22,634 bases of DNA from DATDDB01 sp035260545 (GCA_035260545.1 DATFUZ010000061.1:1-22634), one strand, 5' to 3'. Counted from the stretch's first letter, positions 1 through 7,264 are shown. A program made the numbers and translations. The notes: generated by a model from the sequence alone, not told the origin.

Positions 1-381
1 CTGCGTCTCGAAGGCCTCACCGTGTTCATCGCCGCTCTCGCGCTCTACCGCCAGTCAGGCCACGGCTGGACCCTGTTCTGGCCCACCGTCCTCCTGCCGG
101 ATTTCGCCATGCTGGGCTACCTCGCCAACCCGCGCATCGGCGCGCGCCTATACAACCTCACCCACGCCAAGCTCCTGCCCGCCGCGCTGGCGGCCACGGG
201 CATCGCCACCGGCGCCCGCCTGCCCGTCGCGCTCGCCCTCATCTGGTTCGTCCACATCGGCTTCGACCGCATGCTGGGCTACGGCCTCAAATACCCGGAA
301 GGCTTCAAGGTGACTCACCTCGGCACACTGGGCGAGGGCAGCAGCAAGGTGGGCAGCTGGCTCACGCCGTGCGCGAAGTGA
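1..381 (+). CDS. DUF4260-type small membrane protein, 5' end cut off
   Basis: The frame is already open at base 1 and reads LRLEGLTVFIAALALYR before any credible start, so the true N-terminus lies upstream of the window. The remaining ~126 residues hold several hydrophobic helices. The pattern (LRLEG near the start, a conserved PDFAMLGY segment, a helix with YNLTHA, a WFVHIGFDRMLGYGLKYPEGF block) matches what I remember of the DUF4260 family of short integral membrane proteins, whose role is unknown. The GYGLKYP.GFK.THLG stretch is the most characteristic part. It ends with TGA at 379-381. No enzyme function can be proposed. The family call rests on pattern memory and is fairly secure; start and full length are unknown. 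Confidence 0.75.
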   Translation: MRLEGLTVFIAALALYRQSGHGWTLFWPTVLLPDFAMLGYLANPRIGARLYNLTHAKLLPAALAATGIATGARLPVALALIWFVHIGFDRMLGYGLKYPEGFKVTHLGTLGEGSSKVGSWLTPCAK

Positions 382-419
382 GGGTGGCTACTCAAGGCAA
401 ATTGGATCGAACAGCCGTA

Positions 420-448
420 GCCCGCATGAAATGCAATGGAATGCGGGG
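420..448. repeat. REP-like palindromic element
   Basis: CCCGCAT (421-427) and ATGCGGG (441-447) are perfect 7-base inverted arms around a 13-base spacer, preceded by GTAG. The element sits between two genes and looks like the short extragenic palindromes (GTAGCCCG-type, with a GAAATGCAATGGAAT centre) scattered through many proteobacterial genomes. A degenerate second copy of the centre lies at 3194-3210. The REP family identification is from memory; the palindrome itself is seen directly. Confidence 0.5.
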
Positions 449-562
449 TGGCTTGCCACGGGTTTTGCTGCGTCGCATCCAGGCCATGCTTGCCGCATCC
501 CGGCCGCGCCGCTTGGGCCGCCTGCTAGAGAATCTTCGTGTTTGCGACTACTTGGAGTGACA

Positions 563-1441
563 ATGATACGTGCAGTCTTGTTTTTATTTGCAGTAATGGT
601 TGGCGCACCCGCTTTTGCGGCGGCCATTTCGAGCTCGCCGGGCGCAGACGAGACGGCGGATGAGTTCTTCCTTCAGGCATGGACGGTGACTGAGACTATC
701 CCCACCGGGGGGGATGACGAGGCTAGAGATAAAGCAAATATAAGGGCGAGGACCCTGGTCGATGCCGGGCTGGCGCGCGATCCATCGCATGTTGGACTTA
801 AGGTAATGTCGGCCTACTTGCGCGTCATACAACAAAATCCCAGTTGTAAGCTTGCACTTAATGAGGCTGACCAGATCATGCCGCCGGCCAAGCTGGATGA
901 GGTGGTTGAGGCGATTAGAATTGGTAAGGCCGATCCGCGCATACTGTTCAAGGCGCCTGGAGCAAGGAAATATGCCATGCAGCTTGTTCTGCTGTTGTCA
1001 TTGGTCAAGGGATATTGCACGCATAATCTCTTGCAGTTGAAGGTTTCGAAGACGTACCTGCTTCTTATAGAACAACAGGACCCGGTATCCATGGATGCAT
1101 CGCTTACGGAAATGCTGGCCGATGATTTTATATCGGGTAACGACTACGCTCCGGCGCGCCAGTATTACATCAAGGCCTACAATCTTGCGCGACAGGAAAG
1201 CGCGATGGTGCGGACTCCAGATGCGAAGGCGGATCGCCAGGAAATTGCGGACTATGCCTTGTATAACGTTGCAATTGCCCAATACAAACTCGAAGACTAT
1301 GACGGAATGCATCATAGCCTCCAGACATTCTGGAACGAAACGCCACGGAGAGCTTACTGGCTGGAGAAAATGAAGAAGGACGAAGATTACGTGCCCATTC
1401 TTGCCAGAAAGGATGTGCAGGAGATATGGACCCTTCGTTAG
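563..1441 (+). CDS. Exported helical-repeat (TPR-like) protein, function unknown
   Basis: The ATG at 563 is chosen because TTGGAGTGACA lies just upstream as a ribosome site, and the protein then begins with a textbook signal peptide (MIRAVLFLFAVMVGAPAFA, cleavage near residue 19-21). The frame is open further upstream to 431, but that part overlaps a palindromic repeat and reads as non-coding. The mature part (~270 residues) is helical. Its C-terminal third (ARQYYIKAYNLA and YALYNVAIAQYKLEDYDGM) resembles tetratricopeptide units that hold a periplasmic scaffold together. Two cysteines are present (in PSCKLA and GYCTHN) and might form a disulfide. Base use is clearly less GC-rich than the flanking genes, which may mean later acquisition. 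The gene converges on the Sel1-repeat gene. I do not recognise a specific family. Confidence 0.7.
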   Translation: MIRAVLFLFAVMVGAPAFAAAISSSPGADETADEFFLQAWTVTETIPTGGDDEARDKANIRARTLVDAGLARDPSHVGLKVMSAYLRVIQQNPSCKLALNEADQIMPPAKLDEVVEAIRIGKADPRILFKAPGARKYAMQLVLLLSLVKGYCTHNLLQLKVSKTYLLLIEQQDPVSMDASLTEMLADDFISGNDYAPARQYYIKAYNLARQESAMVRTPDAKADRQEIADYALYNVAIAQYKLEDYDGMHHSLQTFWNETPRRAYWLEKMKKDEDYVPILARKDVQEIWTLR

Positions 1442-1526
1442 GCAGAAAACCCGAGAAATGCAGTCAGACGCGATGTAATGAGGAGATAGCCCGCCCCCAA
1501 TTCCCCGCTGTTTCGTCTGCCGCGCC

Positions 1527-3050
1527 TCACTCCCGGCGCTGGCGCAGTTTTTTCAGCGCGCGCCTGGCCGGGGCGTAGCCCTGGTCGGCGGCGGCGCGAT
1601 ACCAGTTCACGGCTTCGGCGAGGTCTTTCTCCACGTCCTCGCCGTTTTCGTATTTGTAGCCCAGGACGAATTGCGCGCGGGCCACGCCGTGGTCGGCGGC
1701 GCGCACATACCACTTGAGCGCCTGCGGCGCGCTTTGCTCGTCGCCCCAGCCGTCCTCGTAGGCCACGCCGGTCTTGAATTCGCCTTCCGGGTCGCCCTGG
1801 TCGGCGGCGCGGCGGTACCATCTGGCGGCTTCCGCCTTGTCGGCGCGCACGCCGCGGCCGGATTCGTACATGTAGGCGAGGTTGGATTGCGCCTGCGCCA
1901 GCCCCTGGTCCGCCGCGGCGCGGAACCATTTCACGGCCTGCGCCTCGTCGCGCGCGAGGCCTCTTCCATACTGGTACATGAGGGCGAGGTTGTTCTGCGC
2001 CTTGGACAGGCCGAGGTCGGCGGCGCGGCGATACCATTTCGCCGCCTGGGCCCGGTCCTGGGTCACGCCCTGACCATAGTAATAAAGCAGCGCGAGGTTG
2101 AATTGCGCATCGGTGCTGTTCTGCTCGGCCGCGCTGTGGTACCACTTCACCGCCTGCGCCATATCCTTCGCCACGCCGGTGCCGTTGGCGTAGTCCAGCG
2201 CGAGGTTGTATTGCGCATCGGGATCACCCTGATCGGCGGCGCGGCGATACCACTTGGCGGCCTGGGCCGCGTCGGGCGCGATGCCGTTGCCGTTGTCGTA
2301 GGCCAGCGCCAGGTAGAATTCCGCGTCCGGGTCGCCCTGCTTGGCCGCGAGCTGGTACCACTGCACGGCCTGCGCCGCATCCGTGGGCACGCCGCGCCCG
2401 TGCGCATAGACATCGCCCATGTTGAATTGCGCTTGGCGCAAGCCCTGGGCCGCCGCGAGGCGGTACCACTTCACGGCTTCCTTCTCGTCCCTGGCCACGC
2501 CTTCGCCATGCGCATACATCAGGCCCAGGTTGTTCTGCGCTTTGGCCTCGCCCTGGTCCGCCGCCGCGCGGTACCATTTCGCCGCGTCGGCATAGCTTTG
2601 CCGCACGCCGCGTCCCTTGCGGTACATCAAGCCCAGGTTGAATTGCGCGCTCGACAGGCCGCGCTCGGCCGCGACGCGGTACCACTTCACCGCCTGCGCG
2701 GGATCGGGCGGAATGCCCAGCCCGTCGTCGTACATCACGCCGAGGTTGAACGCGGCCTCGGGCTTGTGCGGCGCGGCGGCGCGATACCACTTCAGCGCCA
2801 GGGCTGGGCTATGGGCCACGCCCTGGCCCCAGTCATATAGCACCGCCAGATCGTATTGCGCCTGCGGGTCACCGGCCTCGGCCAGCGGCCGCACGATGCG
2901 AAACGCCGTCTTGTAGTCGCCCCGGTTGTAGGCCGCGTTCGCCCGGTCCAGCGGTGTGCGCGCGGCGTGCGCGCCATGCCGCGACGCCAGCGCCGGCGCC
3001 GCCCAGGCGCAGGCCGCGAACAGCAGCGCAAGCATAGTCAGTCGTTTCAT
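1527..3050 (-). CDS. Exported Sel1-repeat protein (12 repeats)
   Basis: 507 residues with a signal peptide (MKRLTMLALLFAACAWAAPALA). Residues ~34-60 form a half TPR-like unit (AYNRGDYKTAF). From about residue 61 to 492 there are twelve 36-residue Sel1 units with the consensus AQxNLAxxYxxGxGVxxDxxxAxxWYRxAA. A short basic tail, RRALKKLRQRRE, closes the protein. Sel1-like repeats build right-handed superhelical scaffolds for protein-protein contacts and are common in bacterial envelope and stress proteins; no catalytic domain is attached here. The start is supported by a purine-rich GAGGGGGCAGC just before the ATG. The gene stands alone on the minus strand between two plus-strand genes. The protein class is certain, the partner or process unknown. 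Confidence 0.9.
   Translation of the reverse strand: MKRLTMLALLFAACAWAAPALASRHGAHAARTPLDRANAAYNRGDYKTAFRIVRPLAEAGDPQAQYDLAVLYDWGQGVAHSPALALKWYRAAAPHKPEAAFNLGVMYDDGLGIPPDPAQAVKWYRVAAERGLSSAQFNLGLMYRKGRGVRQSYADAAKWYRAAADQGEAKAQNNLGLMYAHGEGVARDEKEAVKWYRLAAAQGLRQAQFNMGDVYAHGRGVPTDAAQAVQWYQLAAKQGDPDAEFYLALAYDNGNGIAPDAAQAAKWYRRAADQGDPDAQYNLALDYANGTGVAKDMAQAVKWYHSAAEQNSTDAQFNLALLYYYGQGVTQDRAQAAKWYRRAADLGLSKAQNNLALMYQYGRGLARDEAQAVKWFRAAADQGLAQAQSNLAYMYESGRGVRADKAEAARWYRRAADQGDPEGEFKTGVAYEDGWGDEQSAPQALKWYVRAADHGVARAQFVLGYKYENGEDVEKDLAEAVNWYRAAADQGYAPARRALKKLRQRRE
1575..2870 (-). repeat. 108-bp coding repeat array (Sel1 units)
   Basis: Twelve consecutive units of 36 codons each, without insertions between units, lie inside the minus-strand Sel1 gene. 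Several units share long identical stretches (for example AAKWYRRAAD and DEAQAVKW-type blocks), so the array has probably grown and shrunk by recombination between units. Confidence 0.85.
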
Positions 3051-3193
3051 GCTGCCCCCTCAGCAAGTGTAGCCTCGCGGAAGCCGCGTGCGCCCTCCCC
3101 GAGCACACGCGCAATCCGCGCACAGGACGTATTGTGCCACGGCGGCGTGGCGTCCGCCCGCGCACGGCGCGGATGCCGCGGGCGCAGTCCGCG

Positions 3194-3210
3194 TGAAATG
3201 CAATAAAATG
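3194..3210. repeat. Degenerate second copy of the REP-like core
   Basis: TGAAATGCAATAAAATG differs at two of 17 positions from bases 427-443 (TGAAATGCAATGGAATG) and is likewise preceded by a CCGC-type stretch. Here the outer palindromic arms have decayed. It lies in the divergent gap between the Sel1 gene and the flavoprotein gene. Confidence 0.4.
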
Positions 3211-3223
3211 TGATACACATCAT
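3210..3223 (+). promoter_or_regulatory. Possible FNR/CRP-type operator
   Basis: GTGATACACATCAT contains TGAT-N4-ATCA, the symmetric core of the FNR consensus TTGAT-N4-ATCAA (8 of 10 consensus bases). Its centre is about 61 bases upstream of the flavoprotein start. No convincing -10 element follows, and it abuts the degenerate REP-like core, so it may be chance. Confidence 0.3.
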
Positions 3224-3277
3224 TCTGCACTTTGCGGTGCCGAATTCAGCCTGCAACTGCCGAGAGGAGCGAAGAGC

Positions 3278-4672
3278 ATGACGACACAACAACAAATCGA
3301 CGTACTGATCATCGGCGGCGGACCCGGCGGCACGCCCGGCGCGCTGGCGCTGGCGCAGGCCGGCAAGCGCGTGCTGCTGGTGGAGGCCGGTCGCGGCCTC
3401 GGCGGCACCTGTTTGTTCGAGGGCTGCATTCCGTCCAAGATCTTCCGCGAGACGGCGGCGCGGCGGCGCGAGATCGCCCGCGCCCCCGAATTCGGCCTGC
3501 AAATGGAAAGCGCGGGCGCGCCCGCCATCGACTGGGCCGGACTGCAAACCCGCCGGCACCACATCCTCACCCAGCGCGCGCAGGGCGCGCTGGCGAAGAC
3601 CCGGGCCCTCCCCGGTCTCGAGGTGGTGTTTGGCCGCGCACATCTCACCGGGCCGCGCACGGCGGTGGTCGAGACCGGCGAGGGCAGGCGTGAAGTGGGT
3701 TTCGAGCGTGCCATTCTCGCCACCGGTTCGCTGCCCAGCCGGCCGCCCATCCCCGGCGCCGACTTGCCCGGCGTGCTGGATTCCACGGGCCTGATCGAAA
3801 TCGGCTTCGTGCCCGAGTCTATGGTGCTGATCGGCGGCGGGCCGGTGGGCGTGGAGATGGCGCAGATCTTCGCCATGCTCGGCGCCCGCGTCACGCTGCT
3901 GGAAGCCATGCCGCGCATCCTCGGGCCGGTCGATGGCGTGCTGGCGCAGTTGCTAAGCGAGCGCCTGATTGCCGAGGGCATCACCGTGCAGACCGGCGTC
4001 CGGATCGAAGCCATCGAAGCGGAAGGCGCGCAGCACAGCGTGCGCTACGTCCACGAGGGCGAGACCAAGCAGGCCGCGGCGCAGGTGGTGGCCATCGTCG
4101 CCGGGCGCCATCCCAACGTCGCCGGGCTGGGACTGGAAAGCACTGCGGTGCAGCACGACCGCCACGGCATCAAGGTCGATGCGACACTGCAGACCGCCGA
4201 GCCGGGCATTTACGCCACCGGGGACGTCGTCGGCCAGCCGATGTTTGCGCACTGGGCCACCGCGCAGGTGCTGGCCGTCGCCCGCCACATCCTGGGCCAT
4301 GACGCACCGTATCCGCGTCCCGAGCACAACAGCGCGGTCATCTTCTCCTATCCGGAACTGGCCATGGCCGGGCTCACCGAGGAAGCCGCGCGCGCCGCCG
4401 GCCTCGATGTGGCCGTGGCCGAATACGACTACCGGGGCGATGCCCGCGCCCAAGTCAGCGGCGAAGCGTTCGGCCGCCTACGCGTTGTTTACCGCAAGGA
4501 CGATAAGACCATCATCGGCGTGCACGCGCTCATCGAGGGCGCGGCAGACCTCATGGGCGAGGCCGCGCTCGCCGTCCGCCATGGCCTGCGCCTGGAGCAG
4601 CTCGCCGCCGCCATCCACCCGCATCCCACGCTGACCGAGGCCTTCGGGCTGGTGGCGCTCGGGGTGCGATGA
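3278..4672 (+). CDS. Dihydrolipoyl dehydrogenase-like flavoprotein disulfide reductase
   Basis: 464 residues, the usual length for the class I pyridine nucleotide-disulfide oxidoreductases, cytoplasmic FAD enzymes that pass electrons between NAD(P)H and a disulfide substrate. An FAD-binding GGGPGG loop is at ~13-18. The redox pair is C45/C50 in GGTCLFEGCIPSK. A second Rossmann loop, GGGPVG, is at ~186-191, followed by VTLLEA, whose acidic E209 favours NAD(H) over NADP(H). An ATGD motif follows, and near the end H449-P-T-L-T-E454 supplies the catalytic His-Glu pair typical of dihydrolipoyl dehydrogenase. Most family members have NVGC in the redox motif; FEGC here marks a divergent branch. No lipoyl-bearing E2 or glycine-cleavage gene is nearby, so the substrate is open (lipoamide, another disulfide or a quinone). 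The start has GAGAGGAGCGAAGAGC upstream. Confidence 0.85.
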   Translation: MTTQQQIDVLIIGGGPGGTPGALALAQAGKRVLLVEAGRGLGGTCLFEGCIPSKIFRETAARRREIARAPEFGLQMESAGAPAIDWAGLQTRRHHILTQRAQGALAKTRALPGLEVVFGRAHLTGPRTAVVETGEGRREVGFERAILATGSLPSRPPIPGADLPGVLDSTGLIEIGFVPESMVLIGGGPVGVEMAQIFAMLGARVTLLEAMPRILGPVDGVLAQLLSERLIAEGITVQTGVRIEAIEAEGAQHSVRYVHEGETKQAAAQVVAIVAGRHPNVAGLGLESTAVQHDRHGIKVDATLQTAEPGIYATGDVVGQPMFAHWATAQVLAVARHILGHDAPYPRPEHNSAVIFSYPELAMAGLTEEAARAAGLDVAVAEYDYRGDARAQVSGEAFGRLRVVYRKDDKTIIGVHALIEGAADLMGEAALAVRHGLRLEQLAAAIHPHPTLTEAFGLVALGVR

Positions 4673-4682
4673 GCCGGAACCG

Positions 4683-4711
4683 GCACCCGCTGCGCCCTGC
4701 TTTCCGGGTGC
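4683..4711 (+). terminator. Hairpin after the flavoprotein gene
   Basis: GCACCCG (4683-4689) pairs perfectly with CGGGTGC (4705-4711) across a 15-base loop, 11 bases after the stop codon. No T-run follows, so it may serve for RNA stability or Rho-dependent ending rather than as an intrinsic terminator. Confidence 0.3.
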
Positions 4712-4765
4712 GGCCGCCGAAGCCATCGACGAGGTGGCGGGTGTTCGCGGCGACGAGGTGGTGAC

Positions 4766-5161
4766 ATGGTGCAAACAAGAACAATACAGTGGGGCGCGCG
4801 CCTGATTTTCTGGGGCGTCGTCGCGGTCATCGTGCTGTTCCTCGGATGGCTCTTCGTGGTGCCGTACCTGCCGCCGCAGTGGCGTTATCGAAGCGAGATA
4901 CACCGGACCGAAGCAGCGATTGCCGAACTGGACCAATACAGCAAGGAATACGGCGCTTATCCGACCGAAGCACAATTTCCACTAAGCTCTCCGGATATGT
5001 TCTATGTCAGATTGCGCAACGGATACGAGGTGGGATTTAGCGCTGGCTTCGATGAGTCGTACTGGTATGACTCGCGCAGCAAAAAATGGTCGTACGATGA
5101 ATCATATGTAGATGAACCGGACAGTCCGCGCGGGATTTCCGATTCCGCGGGTCGAGACTGA
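4766..5161 (+). CDS. Small membrane-anchored protein, unknown function
   Basis: 131 residues. One strong transmembrane helix lies at ~10-32 (LIFWGVVAVIVLFLGWLFVV), then a soluble C-terminal part. The segment ELDQYSKEYGAYPTEAQ recalls the helix-to-loop junction of type II secretion pseudopilins (xxYxxxxGxYPTxxQ), but the glycine-glutamate prepilin peptidase site before the hydrophobic stretch is absent, so it is not a true pseudopilin. The C-terminus is rich in Tyr, Asp, Ser and Trp. The ATG at 4766 follows GAGGTGGTGAC. It lies 93 bases after the flavoprotein gene with a hairpin between, so co-transcription is uncertain. I cannot name a family. Confidence 0.6.
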   Translation: MVQTRTIQWGARLIFWGVVAVIVLFLGWLFVVPYLPPQWRYRSEIHRTEAAIAELDQYSKEYGAYPTEAQFPLSSPDMFYVRLRNGYEVGFSAGFDESYWYDSRSKKWSYDESYVDEPDSPRGISDSAGRD

Positions 5162-5221
5162 ATTCGGCGAATCGGAAGATCCCGCCCAAGACCCAATTGG
5201 GGCGGCATGCTAATCGACGTC

Positions 5222-5237
5222 GCGCCGGGACCGGCGC
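5222..5237. terminator. Tight GC hairpin between convergent genes
   Basis: GCGCCGG and CCGGCGC are perfect inverted arms separated by two bases (effectively a 6-bp stem with a GGAC loop). They sit between the ends of the plus-strand gene (5161) and the minus-strand PilZ gene (5277). A second inverted pair, CCGCCC/GGGCGG (5182-5187 and 5200-5205), is just before it. No T-tract is present on either strand, so the terminator role is an inference from position. Confidence 0.35.
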
Positions 5238-5276
5238 CTTCCGTCCAACCCGGCACAGGCCGCCGCGGGCCGCGCT

Positions 5277-5957
5277 TCAGATCACATTGAAGTCGCTGGC
5301 GACGGTGCTGAGGTAGTAGTGCAGCAGGAGCTTGTCGGTGAGGGTGGGGTGGGCGAATTCGAGGCCGGTGTCGAACATCAGGCTGGCGTCGGAATGCCCG
5401 CTGCGGCGGATGACGGAGAACAGCTTGAGGGGGTGCTTCTGGCCGTCAAAAGTCACGTGCATTTGCAGCGTGAGCGATTCGCCGGGGCGGCCCAGCGGCT
5501 GGATGGAGCTGATGGCCGCACCCCCCAGGCTGAGGTTGCGGATGGTGACCGGGGTGGAGTTGCCCATGGCGTCGCTGGCCACGGTGGCGGGCAGGGCGAG
5601 CGGGATGCGCTCATGCTTGCGCGTGAAGCGTATGGTCACCTCGGCGGGGCGGGCGAAGAGGGCGGTGAATTGCGCTGCGTCCACTTTCTCCGCCTCGGCG
5701 GTGAAGGAGAAATCGTAGCGGCCGTTGAAGCCGCTCAACTGGTAGCGCGCGCCGGTGCGCATGGCGATCCGTGAGGGGTCGTTGGCGCGGATGGAAACCA
5801 GCACGCCCTTGCCGGGATAGGCCATGACGAACTGCGCGCGGTGTTCCAGTTGCCGGCCGCTGTCGTCGTGCACGTCCAACTCCACGCCCGGCCTGAGTTT
5901 GAACTGTTCGAAATCGACCCTGAAGTGGTCCGGTTGATCGTCGGTGACGGTCTTCAT
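5277..5957 (-). CDS. PilZ-domain (YcgR-like) c-di-GMP receptor
   Basis: 226 residues, two-domain layout: an N-terminal YcgR-type beta domain (~10-105) and a C-terminal PilZ domain (~110-226). The c-di-GMP-binding signature is complete: R113-K-H-E-R117 (RxxxR) and N141-L-S143-L-G-G146 ([D/N]xSxxG). In the family, such proteins sense cyclic di-GMP in the cytoplasm and slow flagellar motors or tune surface polysaccharide and pili. There are no flagellar genes nearby, so the output cannot be read from context. The ATG at 5957 is preferred over the open frame up to 6050 because AGGAGAAAGGACGCA lies directly upstream and the extension is Arg-rich, non-conserved-looking sequence. Confidence 0.85.
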   Translation of the reverse strand: MKTVTDDQPDHFRVDFEQFKLRPGVELDVHDDSGRQLEHRAQFVMAYPGKGVLVSIRANDPSRIAMRTGARYQLSGFNGRYDFSFTAEAEKVDAAQFTALFARPAEVTIRFTRKHERIPLALPATVASDAMGNSTPVTIRNLSLGGAAISSIQPLGRPGESLTLQMHVTFDGQKHPLKLFSVIRRSGHSDASLMFDTGLEFAHPTLTDKLLLHYYLSTVASDFNVI

Positions 5958-6267
5958 TGCGTCCTTTCTCCTGCGCCTGCCGGCGGCGTCCTTGCGTCTC
6001 GCGAATTGTCGCGGCGGATATTGTAGCGAAAAAGCGCGCCGCGCACGCACGCGCCGCGCGCACGAATGGCCGCCTGAAACCGGGAGCGTCGTCCGATCAA
6101 CGGCCCGGGTGCTGCGGGGTGCAGACCCGGTCGATGGGAGCGGCGCGAATGGGGTATCATGACGGGCATGGCAGGGGCGGCGATGACAGGCCTATACGCC
6201 GCGTACCGCGCTGCGGCGCCGCGCGCCCGCTCCGCTCCGTGTGATGACACCCGTAACGAAACAGAAT
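5958..6267. other. Divergent intergenic region, 310 bases
   Basis: This GC-rich spacer lies between the divergently oriented PilZ gene and the small membrane protein gene. The only promoter-like signal I see for the plus direction is TATCAT at 6155-6160 (5 of 6 bases of a -10 box), without a credible -35. The open frames here are short and Arg/Ala-rich and look non-coding. Confidence 0.4.
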
Positions 6268-6648
6268 ATGTCCCCCATACTCGTCCTTTTTGTCTTCTTC
6301 GCCTGCGGCGTGCTGATGTGGAAGCTCATCACCTGGCTGCCGCCCCGGCTGCGCGAGCCGACGATGATCATCACCGCGACGGCGGCGATCTACGCGGCGT
6401 CGTTCTTTCTCGTGGGCATGTTCGCGGTGTACATGTTCGTACACCTGGTGGGGAAATACTCCCACGTGCTGCCGCAGGGCTTCTATTATCCGGTGCTGAT
6501 CCTGGCGATTGCGATGCTCATCTTCGTGCCGGGCTACGCGACCCGCCATTTCTACCGCAAGTGCCGCCCGCGCACACACAAGCCGCCCACGGTGCGGCGG
6601 CTCGCGGGGCGCAAGCCACCCGGCGGGCGCGGCCCGCTGCGTTTCTGA
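6268..6648 (+). CDS. Small integral membrane protein, unknown family
   Basis: About 126 residues with three hydrophobic helices (SPILVLFVFFACGVLMW; an AAIYAASFFLVGMFAVYMFV stretch; YPVLILAIAMLIFVPGYA), then a strongly basic tail (RHFYRKCRPRTHKPPTVRRLAGRKP). By the positive-inside rule the tail should be cytoplasmic. The start is uncertain: GTG 6241 and ATG 6244 are in frame upstream, but the ATG at 6268 places the first helix right at the N-terminus; none has a strong ribosome site. The gene converges on the DsrC-like gene, with only 13 bases between stop codons. Real coding is supported by the clear alternation of membrane helices; function is unknown. Confidence 0.6.
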   Translation: MSPILVLFVFFACGVLMWKLITWLPPRLREPTMIITATAAIYAASFFLVGMFAVYMFVHLVGKYSHVLPQGFYYPVLILAIAMLIFVPGYATRHFYRKCRPRTHKPPTVRRLAGRKPPGGRGPLRF

Positions 6649-6661
6649 CGGCGCCTTCCGC

Positions 6662-7018
6662 TCACTGCACGCTGCCGAACGAGGGATCGCTGGCGTAAGG
6701 CGGGGCGGGCAAGCCGGCCAGGCGGCAGCCCTGGCTCACCGGTCCGCCCGGGAACAGCTCATACAGCGAGCGCCGTCCCTTGCCCTCGGCAAACTGCTCT
6801 TCCAGTTCCTTCAGCACCTCGCGCGCGTGCTGCGCTTTGCCGTGCAAGCGATAACGTTCGCGCAGGTAGATGATGATTTCCCAGTGTGCTTCGGTAAGAT
6901 AGAGGCCTTCGGCGGCCGCCTGGCGTTGCGCCACCAGCGGCGACCATTGGCCGAGATCGTACATGTTGCCCTCGGGGTCGTGCTGCATTTCTGCGAGGGC
7001 CTTGGTCACGTCTAGCAT
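6662..7018 (-). CDS. DsrC/TusE-family sulfur-relay protein lacking the penultimate cysteine
   Basis: 118 residues, normal family length. Hallmarks: DLGQWSPLVAQRQAAAEG, LTEAHWEIIIYLRERY, and SLYELFPGGPVSQGCRLAGLP near the end. In DsrC the flexible C-terminal arm ends in a penultimate cysteine (CysA) that carries sulfur and forms a trisulfide or disulfide with CysB about ten residues earlier; TusE keeps only CysA. Here CysB (QGCRLAG) is present, but the arm continues PPYASDPSFGSVQ with no cysteine. So it cannot do the standard CysA sulfur transfer and belongs to a divergent, possibly regulatory, DsrC-like group. The ATG at 7018 is fixed by AGAGGAGGAAATATC upstream; the frame's extension to 7195 is not credible. 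The cytochrome c gene 246 bases upstream runs the same way. Confidence 0.85.
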   Translation of the reverse strand: MLDVTKALAEMQHDPEGNMYDLGQWSPLVAQRQAAAEGLYLTEAHWEIIIYLRERYRLHGKAQHAREVLKELEEQFAEGKGRRSLYELFPGGPVSQGCRLAGLPAPPYASDPSFGSVQ

Positions 7019-7108
7019 GATATTTCCTCCTCTAATGATCCAGCGGTGGACTCTGCTTCGTGCGGTGTCTACACAAACCAGTGTACTCCTTTTGTAAACA
7101 ATTTCACC

Positions 7109-7125
7109 CTGATTCCGTATATCAG
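7109..7125. promoter_or_regulatory. Inverted repeat upstream of the DsrC-like gene
   Basis: CTGAT and ATCAG are 5-base inverted arms around seven bases, about 90 bases upstream of the DsrC-like start in an AT-richer stretch that should hold its promoter. It may be a regulator site. The spacing (7) does not fit the FNR consensus. Confidence 0.25.
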
Positions 7126-7264
7126 AATATGCCGAAGCAGCGGCCGGGCGATGCGCATGGCGAGATCCGGGAAGCCGCCCCGCCATGCATGGCAAACTTC
7201 ATGCATGGCACATACAGCGGCCTGGATACTGCACCGTATGCCGCCGGCAACCGCGTGCCTGCGC

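Noticed and set aside
431..562. Upstream extension of the exported repeat protein frame
   Set aside because: It would bury the signal peptide, overlaps a palindromic repeat and lacks a ribosome site; the ATG at 563 has one.
1671..2840. Plus-strand open frame of 389 codons opposite the Sel1 gene
   Set aside because: Its repetitive His/Arg/Val pattern is simply the antisense of the 108-base Sel1 repeats.
4766..5161. Type II secretion pseudopilin
   Set aside because: Despite a YPTEAQ-like segment, the prepilin peptidase site (G-[F/M]xxxE) before the helix is missing and the N-terminus is not pilin-like.
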